The position numbers and the translations under genes are program-made. Positions 1-10,800 of a stretch of DNA of 64,000 bases are shown here, piece after piece. The DNA is taken from positions 73,675,590 to 73,739,589 of the forward strand of contig CM048844.1 of NCBI GenBank assembly GCA_026545765.1, read 5' to 3'. The stretch is from Plantago major. Taxonomy: Eukaryota > Streptophyta > Magnoliopsida > Lamiales > Plantaginaceae. The notes under the pieces are model-generated. The model searched no databases. It saw nothing but the letters and a program-made list of their open reading frames with translations, and had not been told where the DNA came from. The stretch's first letter is position 1. Every line of letters begins with the position of its first letter.

Positions 1-724
1 AATCCTCACCCTCGGAACCCGTGATGTCAACATCCTCCTCCGACTCACCTCTGTCACCACCACTCGCCCCCTCACTCGAACCCGCCCCATCATTCGGAGC
101 ACTCCCATCCTCACCAGAATCTCCCTCGGATGAACTTTCATCACTATCACTATCACTATCTCCGGACGAAGAAGACGAAGAGCCAGAACTAGAAGGATCA
201 CTCACCGCAACGTCCTTGGGCTCGGGGGATGATAAAACCGTCTGAGTTCCATAAATCAAGCTCGGATTCCTAGGGGGCGGATTGGAGTCAAAAGACAAAG
301 GAGACTCGGGCTCTCCTATCGGGACGGCCTCAACATGATCATCTATCTCTAGGACTCGATTACAAGGAAGAGTCCCGAAAGACCCGACAACCTCGGGTTC
401 CGCCATTGGAAAGGATGATAAAGGCATCGGCTCAAAAACAGGAACCCTATAACCATAACCCAAAGATGCAGCATACATAGGCGGAAGTTCCACCTGACAA
501 GGAGGCAAGACCTCGGACCTAACAACACGGGAATGAGATAGACGGACCAAATTCCTAGTACCCACTTGACGAGGAGACCTACGGGTTACCAACTGTACTT
601 CGGACTCATCCATATCAGACGATTGGTCGGAATCCGTCAAAACTACCATATTGTCACGAGGCGGCCGAACCTCTTCCCCGTCACCCAAGTAAACCTCACC
701 AAGATCGTTACTCACCCCAGACAT
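1..724 (-). CDS. Antisense ORF of Retand-like element (partial, runs off left edge)
   Basis: A frame opens at an ATG (complement of 722-724) and stays open to the left edge, at least 241 codons. The N-terminus reads MSGVSNDLGEVYLGDGEE. A basic stretch follows (VTRRSPRQVGTRNLVRLSHS), then a long Ser/Asp/Glu/Gly-rich acidic tract towards the edge. No enzyme domain is visible. Codon structure is clean over a strongly biased composition, so this looks like real coding sequence and not a shadow frame. In Retand/Tat elements antisense ORFs of unknown role lie between pol and the 3' LTR, and this matches that position and strand. A TATA box on the same strand lies about 1.6 kb upstream (2332-2345), so a spliced or long leader is possible. 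The C-terminal part, where any domain would be, is outside the window. Confidence 0.6.
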   Translation of the reverse strand, partial: MSGVSNDLGEVYLGDGEEVRPPRDNMVVLTDSDQSSDMDESEVQLVTRRSPRQVGTRNLVRLSHSRVVRSEVLPPCQVELPPMYAASLGYGYRVPVFEPMPLSSFPMAEPEVVGSFGTLPCNRVLEIDDHVEAVPIGEPESPLSFDSNPPPRNPSLIYGTQTVLSSPEPKDVAVSDPSSSGSSSSSSGDSDSDSDESSSEGDSGEDGSAPNDGAGSSEGASGGDRGESEEDVDITGSEGED

Positions 725-909
725 GTTTTTCTTTTAATTTTTGGATCCGAGCCGGGAAATCTACATACATCAAAGACAAAGGAATTCACCCAAGTTAAAA
801 AAGTTTTTACCCCCGACTCGGATACCAATTAAAGTAGAAAAAGTGGAGAACATTTTTTCAGCCAAGCAAATTCTAAGAAATGCAAAGTTCGGAACAACGA
901 GGCAAAATA

Positions 910-1096
910 GACCGATCCACCAAGCAAGTTCAAGATAGATAAAATCATCGACAAAAGACCGATCCACCAAGCAAGTTCAAGATAGATAAAATCATCAACA
1001 AAAGACCGATCCACCAAGCAAGTTCAAGATAGATAAAATCATCAACAAAAGACCGATCCACCAAACAAGTTCAAGATAGATAAATATCAACAAAAG
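910..1096 (+). repeat. 47-bp tandem repeat, four copies
   Basis: Copies begin with GACCGATCCACCAAGC at 910, 957, 1004 and 1051, a period of 47 bp three times over, with a degenerate start again at 1096. Copies differ by one or two bases, so the array is recent. It lies in the leader of the antisense ORF of the Retand-like element. Confidence 0.9.
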
Positions 1097-1582
1097 ACCG
1101 ATCAACCACAAAGACCGAGCAACCATGAAGCATGCCGATGGAATAAATGAAAAGGCAGAACAAGAAGCTTACTTCCACAATCTGCCTTCCTTCTTGAATC
1201 TCGAAAACGATTGAAATCACGGGACCTCGGCCTCCAATCTGGGTCTCTCTCAAACCTCGGTCTCTCCCAATATCGGTCGCGTCCCGGAATCACCCAACGA
1301 CGGCCGCCTTCAAAACTCGGTCTACCTCGAATCTCGGAACGGATCAACTCTCGATTTTCTCCTCCTATCCTCCTCGAATTTGCAATGGTGACAGCCTTGA
1401 ATCTCGAAAGTCTAAAGTCGAACGGCAGCCTCCAATAATCAAACCTTGGTCCAAATCCGGCTAAAACCTGAAAGTGAATCAGGCGCACGTAAGAATGACA
1501 AGTGACAGCATAACAATATTTTGCTATTGGAGCAGAAAAATCGATTCATCTTCTCGAGGCATTGCGTATGAAGGTGCGTCTA

Positions 1583-1890
1583 GTGGTGTAAAAAAAAAAT
1601 TAGTTCTCAGTTGCCGGAAGAAAATATGGTTCATGAGAAAGACGATGATAATATGAAATCGGATTTAAAGAGCAAGATGGAGCATACAGAGTGCGTCTAC
1701 TGTTAAAAAAAAATTAGTTCTCAGTTGGCAGAAGAAAATATGGTTCAAGATAAAGACGATGATAATATAAAATCGGTTTTAAAGAGCAATATGGAGCATA
1801 CAGAGTAGTTCTCATTTGCCAGAAGAGAAGATGGTTCAAGATAAAGACAATAATAATATAAAGTCGGGTTTAAAGAGCAAGATGGAGCAT
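1583..1890 (+). repeat. About 115-bp tandem repeat, three diverged copies
   Basis: Three successive blocks share TTAGTTCTCAGTTG, AGAAAATATGGTTCA, AAGACGATGATAATAT and AAGAGCAAGATGGAGCATA. The first two blocks begin with a run of A. The last copy is shorter. This is part of the non-coding 3' zone of the Retand-like element. Confidence 0.8.
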
Positions 1891-2331
1891 AGATGGAACA
1901 TACATGGAGCATACATCGTTAAAAAAAAAAAAAAAAATGATGAACAGTAAAAACGGAATGTACCGCTCTTCAGCTCAGCTCGTGTCGGTCCGCTTTCTTC
2001 TTCCGCCGGTCTGCACTCTCTTCTTATGTCGGTCTACTTCTTCTCAATTTAGCTTCTTCAATGTCGGTATCAAAGTTTCTGCTTCCTCCAAATCAAAGTT
2101 TGTCGGCCTGCTTCTCTACTCTCTTCTTCTCCGTCGGTCTCTTCTTCTCCGTCTGCTTCTTCTCGCTATGCCGGTCTATTTCTTATCCATATGTCGGTCT
2201 GCTCTATTTTCTTTCTCGGTCTGTCTGCGTATGACTTCTTCTCAGTCTCTTCTTTCAATCTCGGTCCTTGTTCTTTTCTACTTTTCAATGGCTGGGTGAA
2301 AAAATTGTGAGGTAAATGGAGGGTAAAAACC

Positions 2332-2346
2332 CATTTATATAGAAGT
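2332..2346 (-). promoter_or_regulatory. Putative TATA box on the antisense strand of the Retand-like element
   Basis: Read on the minus strand this is CTTCTATATAAATGGG, a good plant TATA box, oriented towards the antisense ORF at 724-1. Just outside are GGGCCCATGGGCC-type motifs (2360-2390), common in plant core promoters. No transcript data are available, so promoter activity is an inference. Confidence 0.45.
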
Positions 2347-2484
2347 AAAATGGGCCGGTTCAACCGGGCCCATGGGCCGAAAGATCTAGCCCATACATCA
2401 AGACTTGAGCGACCGGTATAAATGACGAATCGAGAATATGGTTCAATCTCAAAATTTCACAATTATCTTTTTACTAAGATATTT

Positions 2485-2840
2485 GGAAACTCGGAGGACG
2501 AGGAAGATGGATGAATAAACGAGAGCGTCGAATTTATTTTGTGTCGGTACAAAAAGTTTGACACAAAAATCGGATCGAAAAAGTTTGACACAAATAAATT
2601 ATCTCGAACCTCACTTTGCCGAGACGAGAGCGTCTAATTTATTTTGTGTCGGTACAGACGAGGAAGACGGATGAATAAACGAGAGTGTCAAAATTATTTT
2701 GTGTCGGTACAGACGAGGAAAACAAGAGTAAAACGAGAGCGTCGAAATTATTTTGTGTCAGTACAAGATGTTTGATACAAAAATCAGATCGAAAAAGTTT
2801 GACACAAATAAATTATCTCGAACTTCACTTTGCCGAGTCT
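2485..2840 (+). repeat. Tandem block with GAGAGCGTCGAA and GTGTCGGTACA motifs
   Basis: Segments with GACGAGGAAGAYGGATGAATAAACGAGAG, ATTTTGTGTCGGTACA and AAGTTTGACACAAATAAATTATCTCGAAC recur in the same order at about 2493-2640, 2653-2720 and 2716-2840. The ends also match the short stretch before the polypurine tract: TTTCACAAYTATCTTTTTAC occurs near 2455 and again near 3118. Confidence 0.7.
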
Positions 2841-3149
2841 CGGTCTCGTCTAAGGCGTGCCCATATCCGATTTGAACCAAGAAACAAAGAAATAAGAGAA
2901 CTAAGAGACAAAGAAGATGTACGTATGTATAGTCCACAAGAACCAATCAGATGGCGCCACGTAAGCGGAGCGACAAAACCCATTTACGAGCATGGGCTTG
3001 AGCTTGGGCCTGAGAACAAAAAATTTGGGGACATGAAATAGGCCCAGAACAAGAAGCCCATTTTGACAAGATCATGACCACCAGAATTGAGATATGTCGG
3101 ACTCCAACTCGAAAAATTTCACAACTATCTTTTTACTAAGATACCTGGA

Positions 3150-3160
3150 AACTGGGGGGA
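3150..3160 (+). other. Polypurine tract of the Retand-like element
   Basis: GGAAACTGGGGGGA sits a few bases before the TGATATG that starts the LTR, which is where plus-strand DNA priming is expected in LTR elements. This fixes the orientation of the element as plus. Confidence 0.6.
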
Positions 3161-3164
3161 CTTA

Positions 3165-3865
3165 TGATATGTACCTTTAAGTCCTACTCCCGAACTAAGA
3201 AGACTTAATCATATCGGGACAATGTTATCAAGGGAATTCGACCTCACCAAAGTTAAAGGTCCGACTACACCAAAATTAAGAGGCCGACCCTCTAATACTT
3301 CAACCTTCGGACTACAATCCAAGCCTCATCAACTTAAATGGGCCAAGCCCATTAAAGGCCCATGAGCCCAACTTCTAGCATGGACGAATCCGGACCGTAC
3401 ACTTGGCACTCATCCAAGAGAGGATGATAACAAATCTTGCCTATAAATACAACGCCTCTACTGCTCATAAACGGTAAGTAACTACTTCCGAAAATCTACT
3501 CTCGAAGTTTTTAAGTCCGAGATTGAAAAGTCGACTGACTTATTAACTAGTTGAATCTAAGTACCGGGTTGTCCTAGGCAAACCGGCCCAAAAGGGTCTA
3601 ACCCCTTATTCTCTTATCGCAGATCAACGACGGACGTAACAGAGGACCGACGGATTCAACCTCGGACCACTAACGTGTCTCGGTCCACTTTTTCGTCCGC
3701 ACACTTTCCGACCTACGCGAAGTCACGAATTTAATCAAAGTAAAGGCGACTTGAACCAAGGACTATTTGACTTCTGCTAACTTATATCATCGTTCGAGCA
3801 AGAACTACATCAATCTAGGGCGTCGACGAACTAACTAGCGACTTATCCATTTTTACCCTACATCA
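3165..3865 (+). repeat. 3' LTR of the Retand-like element (701 bp)
   Basis: It starts TGATATG and ends CTACATCA, giving the inverted TGAT/ATCA termini, and directly follows the polypurine tract. Inside are a TATA box (CCTATAAATACAACG near 3440), GGTAAGT at 3473-3479 and a pyrimidine tract ending CGCAG at 3622. These look like a promoter followed by an intron inside the transcribed LTR. The same arrangement occurs in the LTRs at 15780-16511 and 46586-47482. Confidence 0.8.
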
Positions 3866-4352
3866 GGATGTATTTCTTCTACTTATCTCTTCATGTTTTT
3901 TTCTGTCTTGTTCGGTCTTTGGCTAGGTTTGTGGCTATTCTTGTTTGAGAAGATATATAGCACAAAAGATGTCTTTTCTGGTGAGAGAGTTCCAGTAAAA
4001 AAGCGTGTTGTACTAATATCGCCAACCACAGAACCGAGGTTGATAATTGATGATCGATAGGGTTCTTGACACGATTATGATTGATGTGATTTTTACCAGC
4101 AAAATACTGACTATACCTTCATTGTATATGCTTCCAGTATCACCGATTCTGTTTCTATATATTACTAGAACTTCAGCAGGTACATAATCCTAGCACTACC
4201 TTGCCATTTTTACATTGTACTAGAACTTCATAGTATTTATGCTTCTCTAATAATCAAGTTATTGTTTAGTTAATAATGAGTACATGTGGCAAAAGGATAT
4301 CACTTCTGTATCAGCCTTTGAATACTCACCATGCATGGTATTAGTATTGCAG

Positions 4353-4813
4353 GAGTTGGGACTACACTTGCTTATCATAACCTCTCTGGTGGGCAGGCAT
4401 GATCACAAGTAAGTATTGGATTATTATTTTTTGTTCAATGGTGATGCCTTAATGCTTAAAGATGGTTCTGACTAAGTTTGATCAATCTTTCTTCCAGTGA
4501 TTGTTGGAGAAGTGGCAAATTTTATTGCCTATATATATGCTCCCGCAGTTCTTGTGACCCCGCTTGGTGCATCAAGTATAATTGTTAGGTTTGCTTTGAA
4601 CTATTAGACCTCATTTTTAATATTGAAGTTGAACTTTGTAAGAACTACTTGATATTATTTATGTAATCGACCTGACCTGTTCTCTATGACCCTGAAGTGC
4701 TATTCTGGCACACTTCATGTTGAAGGAATGGTTGCGGCAGATGGGGGTACTGGGATGTGTAGCTTGTATTGTTGGATCTATGATCATCGTTATTCATGCC
4801 CCTCCTGGAATTT
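4353..4813 (+). pseudogene. NIPA-type magnesium transporter, broken fragment
   Basis: Three exons join with consistent phases: 4353-4408 (PLWWAGMIT), 4498-4588 (MIVGEVANFIAYIYAPAVL, VTPLGASSIIV) and 4698-4813 (AILAHFMLKEWLRQMGVLG, VACIVGSMIIVIHAPP). These are hallmark stretches of plant NIPA (DUF803) membrane proteins, which carry Mg2+ in endosomes or plasma membrane. Two defects are visible. TAA stands where the family has Glu just before PLWWAG. In exon three, HAPP is followed by a stop, while the expected WNLATEPG continues in another frame after an apparent deletion. N-terminal exons are absent, and the Retand-like LTR ends only about 490 bp upstream. Further exons are not recognisable downstream. 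I take it as a decayed gene copy, not a functional transporter. Confidence 0.75.
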
Positions 4814-5733
4814 AGCTACTGAGCCAGGTTCAAAATACCCTCCATTTTTGTCCTTAATTAGCAATCTAGATCGCTGTCATTACTTCTATCATGATAAAGG
4901 GTATTGCCTTTTCTTGAAATTGCTCAACGTGATATCAAAATGAATATTTGACCTTTCCATTTACTGTCAGTACTAATTTCGTTGCTACCAATCGATGTGA
5001 ACTGAATGATCCCCAAGTGATTTTACATGAATATAGCAGTACTAGGTTGTATACTCTTCAATCATCTATCCTTTGAACATCTTTGTACATAACTAAAACA
5101 TGGTATGGACACTGTAGGAATACTCATCAGGTTGAAACTATAAAGTCGCATTATATTTTCCTAAACTGAATTCATTCTGTCTTAATGTCTGTGTTTCTGA
5201 ATATCGTTCAGACCAAACTTGATTATACTGAATATCATTCAGACCAAACTTGATTATACCGATTACGTTATCCTGTAGCATTTGTTATAATTTGTTGTTT
5301 ATTTCCCTTTTGACAGGGTGTGAAGATTTTCATGGAAGTAAGGAGTTAGAGGAGCAACAGTGAAACAGGTCCGGTCACTCATCATTGGCAACATAGATGA
5401 ATTTATCCATCACATTCTGATCAGTAGATGAATATTATCATAATTAGCAACATCCATTTTTGCTTGATATTCGTAATGTTGCATCATATATCTATTCATA
5501 ATCTCTTGTGTTGCATCATATATCTATTGAATGTATGAGAAATGATATGCACTTGTTAGAATAAATGCAGAGTACGAATTTACTTGCTTTTGGGGCTAAT
5601 TGTTCTCTTTATGAATTCATATATGATGTCACAACTGATTATCATTTCACTTTCTTGTAAAATGAATTGTAGAAATTGTCGTTTGATTGATCTCCTATCC
5701 ACTGTAAACTGTTTTTTTTTTAAAGCATATACC

Positions 5734-5875
5734 GGCACTTATAAGTGCCATCTTAGTCTGTTTCGGCACTTATAAGTGCCAATGTAGGTAGTATAGTCCT
5801 AATGTACTTTACGTACATACTGGCAGTTAGAAGTGCCATCCTAGCCCCTAGCCTATTTCGGCCCTGATAAGTGCC
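5734..5875. repeat. Four palindromes of the type GGCACTTATAAGTGCC
   Basis: A perfect 16-bp palindrome occurs at 5734-5749 and 5765-5780. Decayed versions lie at 5822-5837 (GGCAGTTAGAAGTGCC) and 5860-5875 (GGCCCTGATAAGTGCC). Serial palindromes like these are typical of subterminal zones of plant DNA transposons. No element ends were found around them. Confidence 0.7.
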
Positions 5876-6704
5876 ATAGCATAAAATGATCATGTTTTAT
5901 GTTGATACATGGTGCAGAATCATTTTCTTTGGGAATTTGAAGTTGCAGCAGCCATGTTGATATTTGAAGTTGAAGTTGAAGCATCGAATCAATATGATTT
6001 TATCATTCCATAATGTTTTGTTTTAGGATTATATTGGTTCTGTATTTATTATATATGTTATGCGAGAAATCCTTGAATGATGAGGTTTGGTGAATGCTAT
6101 ATATATGAGTATGACATTCTGGTTTGGAGTACTTATTGTTCTTCATGCTGCTTGCTGATAAAATATTATTTTGCCCTCTTGTTTCCAAGTTACATGGCAG
6201 ATTGGAGTGTTGTTGATATCTTGTTGTATTTCTCTTGGTGTATTTGCAAATTCCTTTTGTTTGTTGAATTCTAAATTCTAGCTTCTGCTAATTGCTTTCC
6301 TTCCGTTCGAACTTGTGTCGTGACACTAGTAGACAATTACTATGTGACCATAGTATCAAATAGGCATTATAAAAAAAAAAAAAACTTTTTGTACAAAATT
6401 TCCTAAAATTCCTCTCTGATAATATTCTCTCTTTTCCTAAAATTCTCTCTTATCCCTCTCGTATGAGAGTTTCGTCCTCTGGTTGGAGATTGAGTCCTCT
6501 TTGTGTGAGAGTTTCTTTACCTTCCTTGTTTCGTTTTTCTTCAACCCCATATATGGTGAGACTTGTTGGCCTATTGAAATTTTTCGGAAGAGGAAATCTA
6601 AATAAGGATCATGAGATTTGGTTTAATAGGTCCAAAGTGTCAGTTTTATTTTTGCCCTTAAGTTTCAAATCTATTATTTATAGTAACAAGCATTTTGTAT
6701 GTTA

Positions 6705-7232
6705 CAGGGCCGGCTAAGGCCCTGTGCGGGGCAACCCGCCCGCACAGGGCCCCAAAAATTTGGAGAGTCCCAATTTTACGTCGTTGTATCTATATGTTAA
6801 TTGTGTAGGTAATGAATGTCAACAATTTATAGCATGGCCTATTGGTAAAAGTAGTTGACACAAGTAAACAAATTCCTTGATGTCTCAAGATTGAGATCTC
6901 GCTTGTCCTCTTTTCACTTTTTATTTCTTTTGATAACGAAACAATACTATTTTGACCCTTTTTTTCGGTGAGTATGTCGATCATTTTTATATTGTTTTAT
7001 TTATTTCAAATTATATTAAATATGGATATTCTTTTTTCATTTTATTAGTACTCCATATATTCTCTACAAATATATTTTCTTTCGTTGTATTCCATTAATA
7101 TTTTATTAAGTCAACTTTTTTAGTTCATAACTTTTTATTTCCAATTTGAAAAATATAATGCGGTTTTTATTACACTATTATTTGGGCCCTGTATTAACGC
7201 ATAGGGCCCCTAAAATCTGTGAGACACCCTTG
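6705..7232. mobile_element. Non-autonomous hAT-like element with 8-bp target duplication
   Basis: The left end is CAGGGCCGGCTAAGGCCCTG. The right end is GGGGCCC...GACACCCTTG, an imperfect inverted match. It is flanked by GTATGTTA (6697-6704) and GAATGTTA (7233-7240), 7 of 8 identical, as hAT insertion leaves. The interior is AT-rich and has no transposase frame. It sits inside LINE A, so it is younger than that copy. Confidence 0.6.
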
Positions 7233-7348
7233 GAATGTTATAATCACATTATCAGTAAACTTTTTGTCTTCATTCTTTTACCTCTTTTCCGTTTTTCTGC
7301 TCTGGTATTTGCATATTGTGTTCTTTGCTTTTTTTGTGTTGAACACAG

Positions 7349-7462
7349 GTGGCCTTGGTTGTGGGTGCTTATTCTTTGATGCATTCCCCTTATAACATTA
7401 TCTCGACTATCAGTGTTGCGTATTATGGGGGAGAATTTGCCGGCCGACTTGTTATCTATGGG
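7349..7462 (+). other. Open stretch before the LINE A ORF1 domain, unrecognised
   Basis: Between an AG (7348) and a GTAAGC (7461) lies an open frame reading VALVVGAYSLMHSPYNIIS and VAYYGGEFAGRLVIYG. It resembles an exon in its borders but lies just upstream of the LINE A DUF4283 domain, so it may simply be LINE ORF1 sequence. I do not recognise the peptide. Confidence 0.2.
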
Positions 7463-7859
7463 TAAGCATAAGTTTCAGAGGAAGCTACTGTGAGTATTCC
7501 CACGGAAGTTCGGAAAAATAGTGTTGCAAATCTGGAACTTTGTTTGGTTGGCAGAGTTTTAAGTCGTAAACAGATACATATTGCATCGTTTGAAAAAACC
7601 ATGGTGGGGGCTTGGGAGCTTACACAAGGAGTTCATATCCAGAAGTTGGGAGATGAACGTCTTTTGTTTCAGTTTCAACATACCATAGAACGAAAATGTG
7701 TCATGTAGAGGAGTCCTTGGTCGTTTGATAGGAATCTCATCATTCTCCGACCAATTGAGAATAATATGGATCCAATGAAGGTGGATTTTTTTTTTTTTGA
7801 AGAAGAAGAAGAAGAAGAAGAACCATGTCAAATATATTACCAACCAAAAGTAGCAATAC

Positions 7860-10800
7860 AAAGTCTAAACAGGAAGACAAGAGTCACCATCACTTTCTAC
7901 CTCTATATGATAAGAAAGATTATGTGCTAAAACATTAGCAGCTCTTGGCACAAACTTAAAACAAACAGAATGAAAAACATGAAATGAGAAGTCTAATATC
8001 ATCAAACACACTTCCAGCTGCTGACAAAGAAGGCAAAGAAGATTGTACGGCAGTGATAACATTTAGAGTATCACCCTGGAACATGACATTTCGCAATTAC
8101 AACTCGCGAGCCAAAAGAACAGCTTGGCGCAAAGCTAACGCCTCCCCAACTTCCGTATCTTGAATAAATAATGTCCGTCGTCTTCTCCAAGCTAAAACAC
8201 CCCCTTCCAATCTCTAATCACCACACCAAGGCCAGCAAACGAAGGCGATTTATTAATAGCTGCATCAAAATTTATCTTACAGGTAAGTACCTTCTAATGG
8301 TGGTTGCCATTGCACAATACCGGAGTCCGGTGGACGAGGACAAGCAAATTTGGTACACACCTCCCTATACCGCTGAATGTAGTTGGAAACAAATGACACG
8401 GATTCTTGAGGATCATAACTCCGTCCTTCATGCACAACCTGGTTCATATTCGACCAAATCCGCCAACAAGAACACACAAAGAAGATAAATTCATCTTTAG
8501 AAAGGCTGCGAAACATCTGGCAAATCCAATCAGTAGCATTTCATGTCCCTGAATTCAGCACATGAAAAGGAATAGATGATAAGGCCCAATAAATTCTTGC
8601 AAAATGACATTCAAACAGAATATGCATAATTGTTTTTGTGCCACACTTGCAGACTGGACATAAATCATCAACCATAATATGACTCCTCCTCCACATGAAA
8701 ACTTCTATTTTATTTGAAAGTTTTATTTTACAAATAAAAGCCCAATCAACAGAACATCCAACACTACTACTACTGCCCATCTTACGTTGTAATTGTTGAA
8801 CTTTCATATCCCTCGCAAGATAGTAGGCTGACTTTATAGAATATGTTCCATGTCGAGTATAATGCCAAATCTTCTCTCAAAGCACAATTGACAATAAGAA
8901 TTATGCGAATTATGTCTATATCCTCATTCCAAAAAATAATATTTAAAAGTGTGTCATCCCAACCCCATGTATTATGATTAATCAAATTTGACACAGCAAT
9001 AGGACCAAGGTTATAAAAATCAGGTGTAAAAGGACGCATAGCAAAATTCTGGGGTAGCCAATTATCGCTCCAAATATCAATATCATGACCATTACCAACC
9101 CTCCATCTAATACCTGATCTGACAAGCTCCATAGCAGAACAAATACTTTTCCAAGTAAAAGAAGAATTGCTTTTTGGTACAACATCCAAAATATCACAAC
9201 TAGGAAAATATTTAGCTTTAAGGACCCTACTCAACAAAGAATTAGGAAAATGCAACACCGACCAAATCTGTTTGCCAAGCATCGCTAAATTGAACGAGCG
9301 TAAATCCCTAAAACTCATACCTCCATCCCTTTTATAATCACAAAGAGCATGCCAATTAACCCAATGAATCTTTTTATTCTTCCCATTACCCCACCAGAAA
9401 TTAGAAATTAGAAATTAGAGATTCAATTTCTAGAAGAAGATAATCAGGAAGCTTAAAGCAATTGATCACATAAGTCGGAATATCATGCAAAACAAACTTT
9501 ATAAGAACTTCCTTCCCAGCTTTGGACAAAAATCTATTCCCAAAACCCTCAATTTTCTTCCACACCCTCTCCCTAAGCCAACTAAAGACCTCCTTCTTTG
9601 ACCTTCCCATCTCAGTTGGAAGACCCAAATATTTATCGTGCTTATCCACCACCCTAACAGGAAGACAAGCTCACCTCCTCAATCCTCTCCCTCCGCGTAT
9701 TTCTACTAAAAACCACAGTCGACTTATCTAAATTAATTTCTTGCCCCGAAGCCAAACTATATTGGTGTAAGAGACTACTAATCTCCATAGCAGCCTCCGA
9801 TGAAGCTTGACAAAAAAGAAGTGTATCATCAGCAAACAAAAGATGGGAGATCCTTAGTGCACTAGGAGATACAACAACTCCACGTAACACCTCTCTCGCC
9901 TCAGCATCACGACAAAGAGCACTAAAAGCTTCGGTATAGAATAAAAACAAATAAGGAGAAAGAGGATCTCCCTAGCAAAACCCCCTCTCTGGCTGAATAG
10001 GGTCAAGCTGATCTCCATTTAACAAAATAGAGTAAGAGACATATCTCACACTAAGCATAATGAGATTAATAAAATAATTCTCAAAGCCTAGTCTCTCCAA
10101 CACTCTTTCTAAAGAGGCCCACTCCACCATATCATACGGTTTGCTCATTTCTAATTTTAAAGTCATAAAAACATCTTTGCCCTTGCTTTTCTGTTTTAAA
10201 AAATGATTAATTTCATAAGCTACAAGCACATTGTCAGTAATAAGTCTATTAGATACAAAAGCTGACTAGGTATAAGAGATGATAGCATTCATGTGAGGCT
10301 TTAGTCGATTAGTAATAGCCTTAGAGGCTATTTTAAAAATCACATTACTCAAACTAATGGGTCTAAACTGGGTGATTCTATCTGGTGAATGACACTTAGG
10401 AATCAGCACAACATGAGTGAAATTTAATTGAGGGTTTAGATTACGGTTATTCAGAAAAAATCAAGAATACAGTCTACCACATTTTTACCAACAATACTCC
10501 AATAACGTTGATAAAAAAGAGCAGGTAAACCATCATAGCCAGGGAATTTAAGAGGAAACATATCAAAAAGGGCAGTTTTTACCTCATCTAGCGTGAACAC
10601 ACGAGAGAGATCCTGATTGATGCTAAAGTCCACTCTCGATTCCATAACTTTTATCACATCTTTAATTTCCTCAGCAGTAGGCCTACGTGATGTAAAAATT
10701 TCTCGAAAATAAGAATTAGCCACAGTAGCCATCCCAACCTGATCTTCGTACCTCACACCATCAGAACCCAGGAAACCCTCAATCTCATTCATACTAGCCC

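Larger units (their letters stand above)
1..3865 (+). mobile_element. Tat/Retand-like Ty3/gypsy LTR retrotransposon, 3' portion
   Basis: This is the right-hand end of a plus-strand LTR retrotransposon whose gag-pol lies left of the window. Visible parts, in order, are an ORF on the opposite strand (1-724), three tandem-repeat zones (about 910-1096, 1583-1890, 2485-2840), a polypurine tract (near 3150-3160) and a 3' LTR (3165-3865). An antisense ORF and amplified tandem repeats between pol and the 3' LTR are known for the Retand branch of the Tat lineage, so I assign it there by architecture. No pol domain is visible to confirm the family. Age cannot be judged without the 5' LTR. The bases after the LTR (GGATG) would be one copy of a target duplication if the other copy exists at the far end. 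Treated as a fossil. Confidence 0.75.
6400..7786 (+). mobile_element. LINE A: 5' part of an L1-type retrotransposon (+), interrupted
   Basis: The start (about 6400-6580) matches the 5' end of LINE B on the other strand: SSGWRLSPLCVR and TPYMVRL versus SSGWRLGPLFVR and TPYMVRF. At 7470-7785 a DUF4283-type ORF1 domain is readable: VANLELCLVGRVLSRKQIH, MVGAWELTQGVHIQKLG, LLFQFQHTIERK. A stop follows at KCVM, with SPWSFDRNLIILRPIENN beyond it. ORF1 proteins of plant L1 elements bind RNA in the retrotransposition particle. The copy carries a hAT element (6705-7232) and is cut at 7786 by LINE B, resuming at 12589. It is dead. Confidence 0.65.

Noticed and set aside
812-830. TTGGTATCCGAGTCGGG on minus resembles an initiator-tRNA primer-binding site, which would make the 1-3865 element minus-strand
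   Set aside because: The LTR at 3165-3865 has its TATA box and polypurine tract in plus orientation, and the region right of 830 has no LTR-like minus-strand structure. The antisense ORF model explains the minus frame.
1102-1488. 128-residue Arg-rich minus frame (GRDRYWERPRFERDPDWRPR)
   Set aside because: Composition follows from repeated CTCGGTCT words in the element. There is no known domain or clear start context. It could belong to the antisense transcript leader, but there is not enough to call it.
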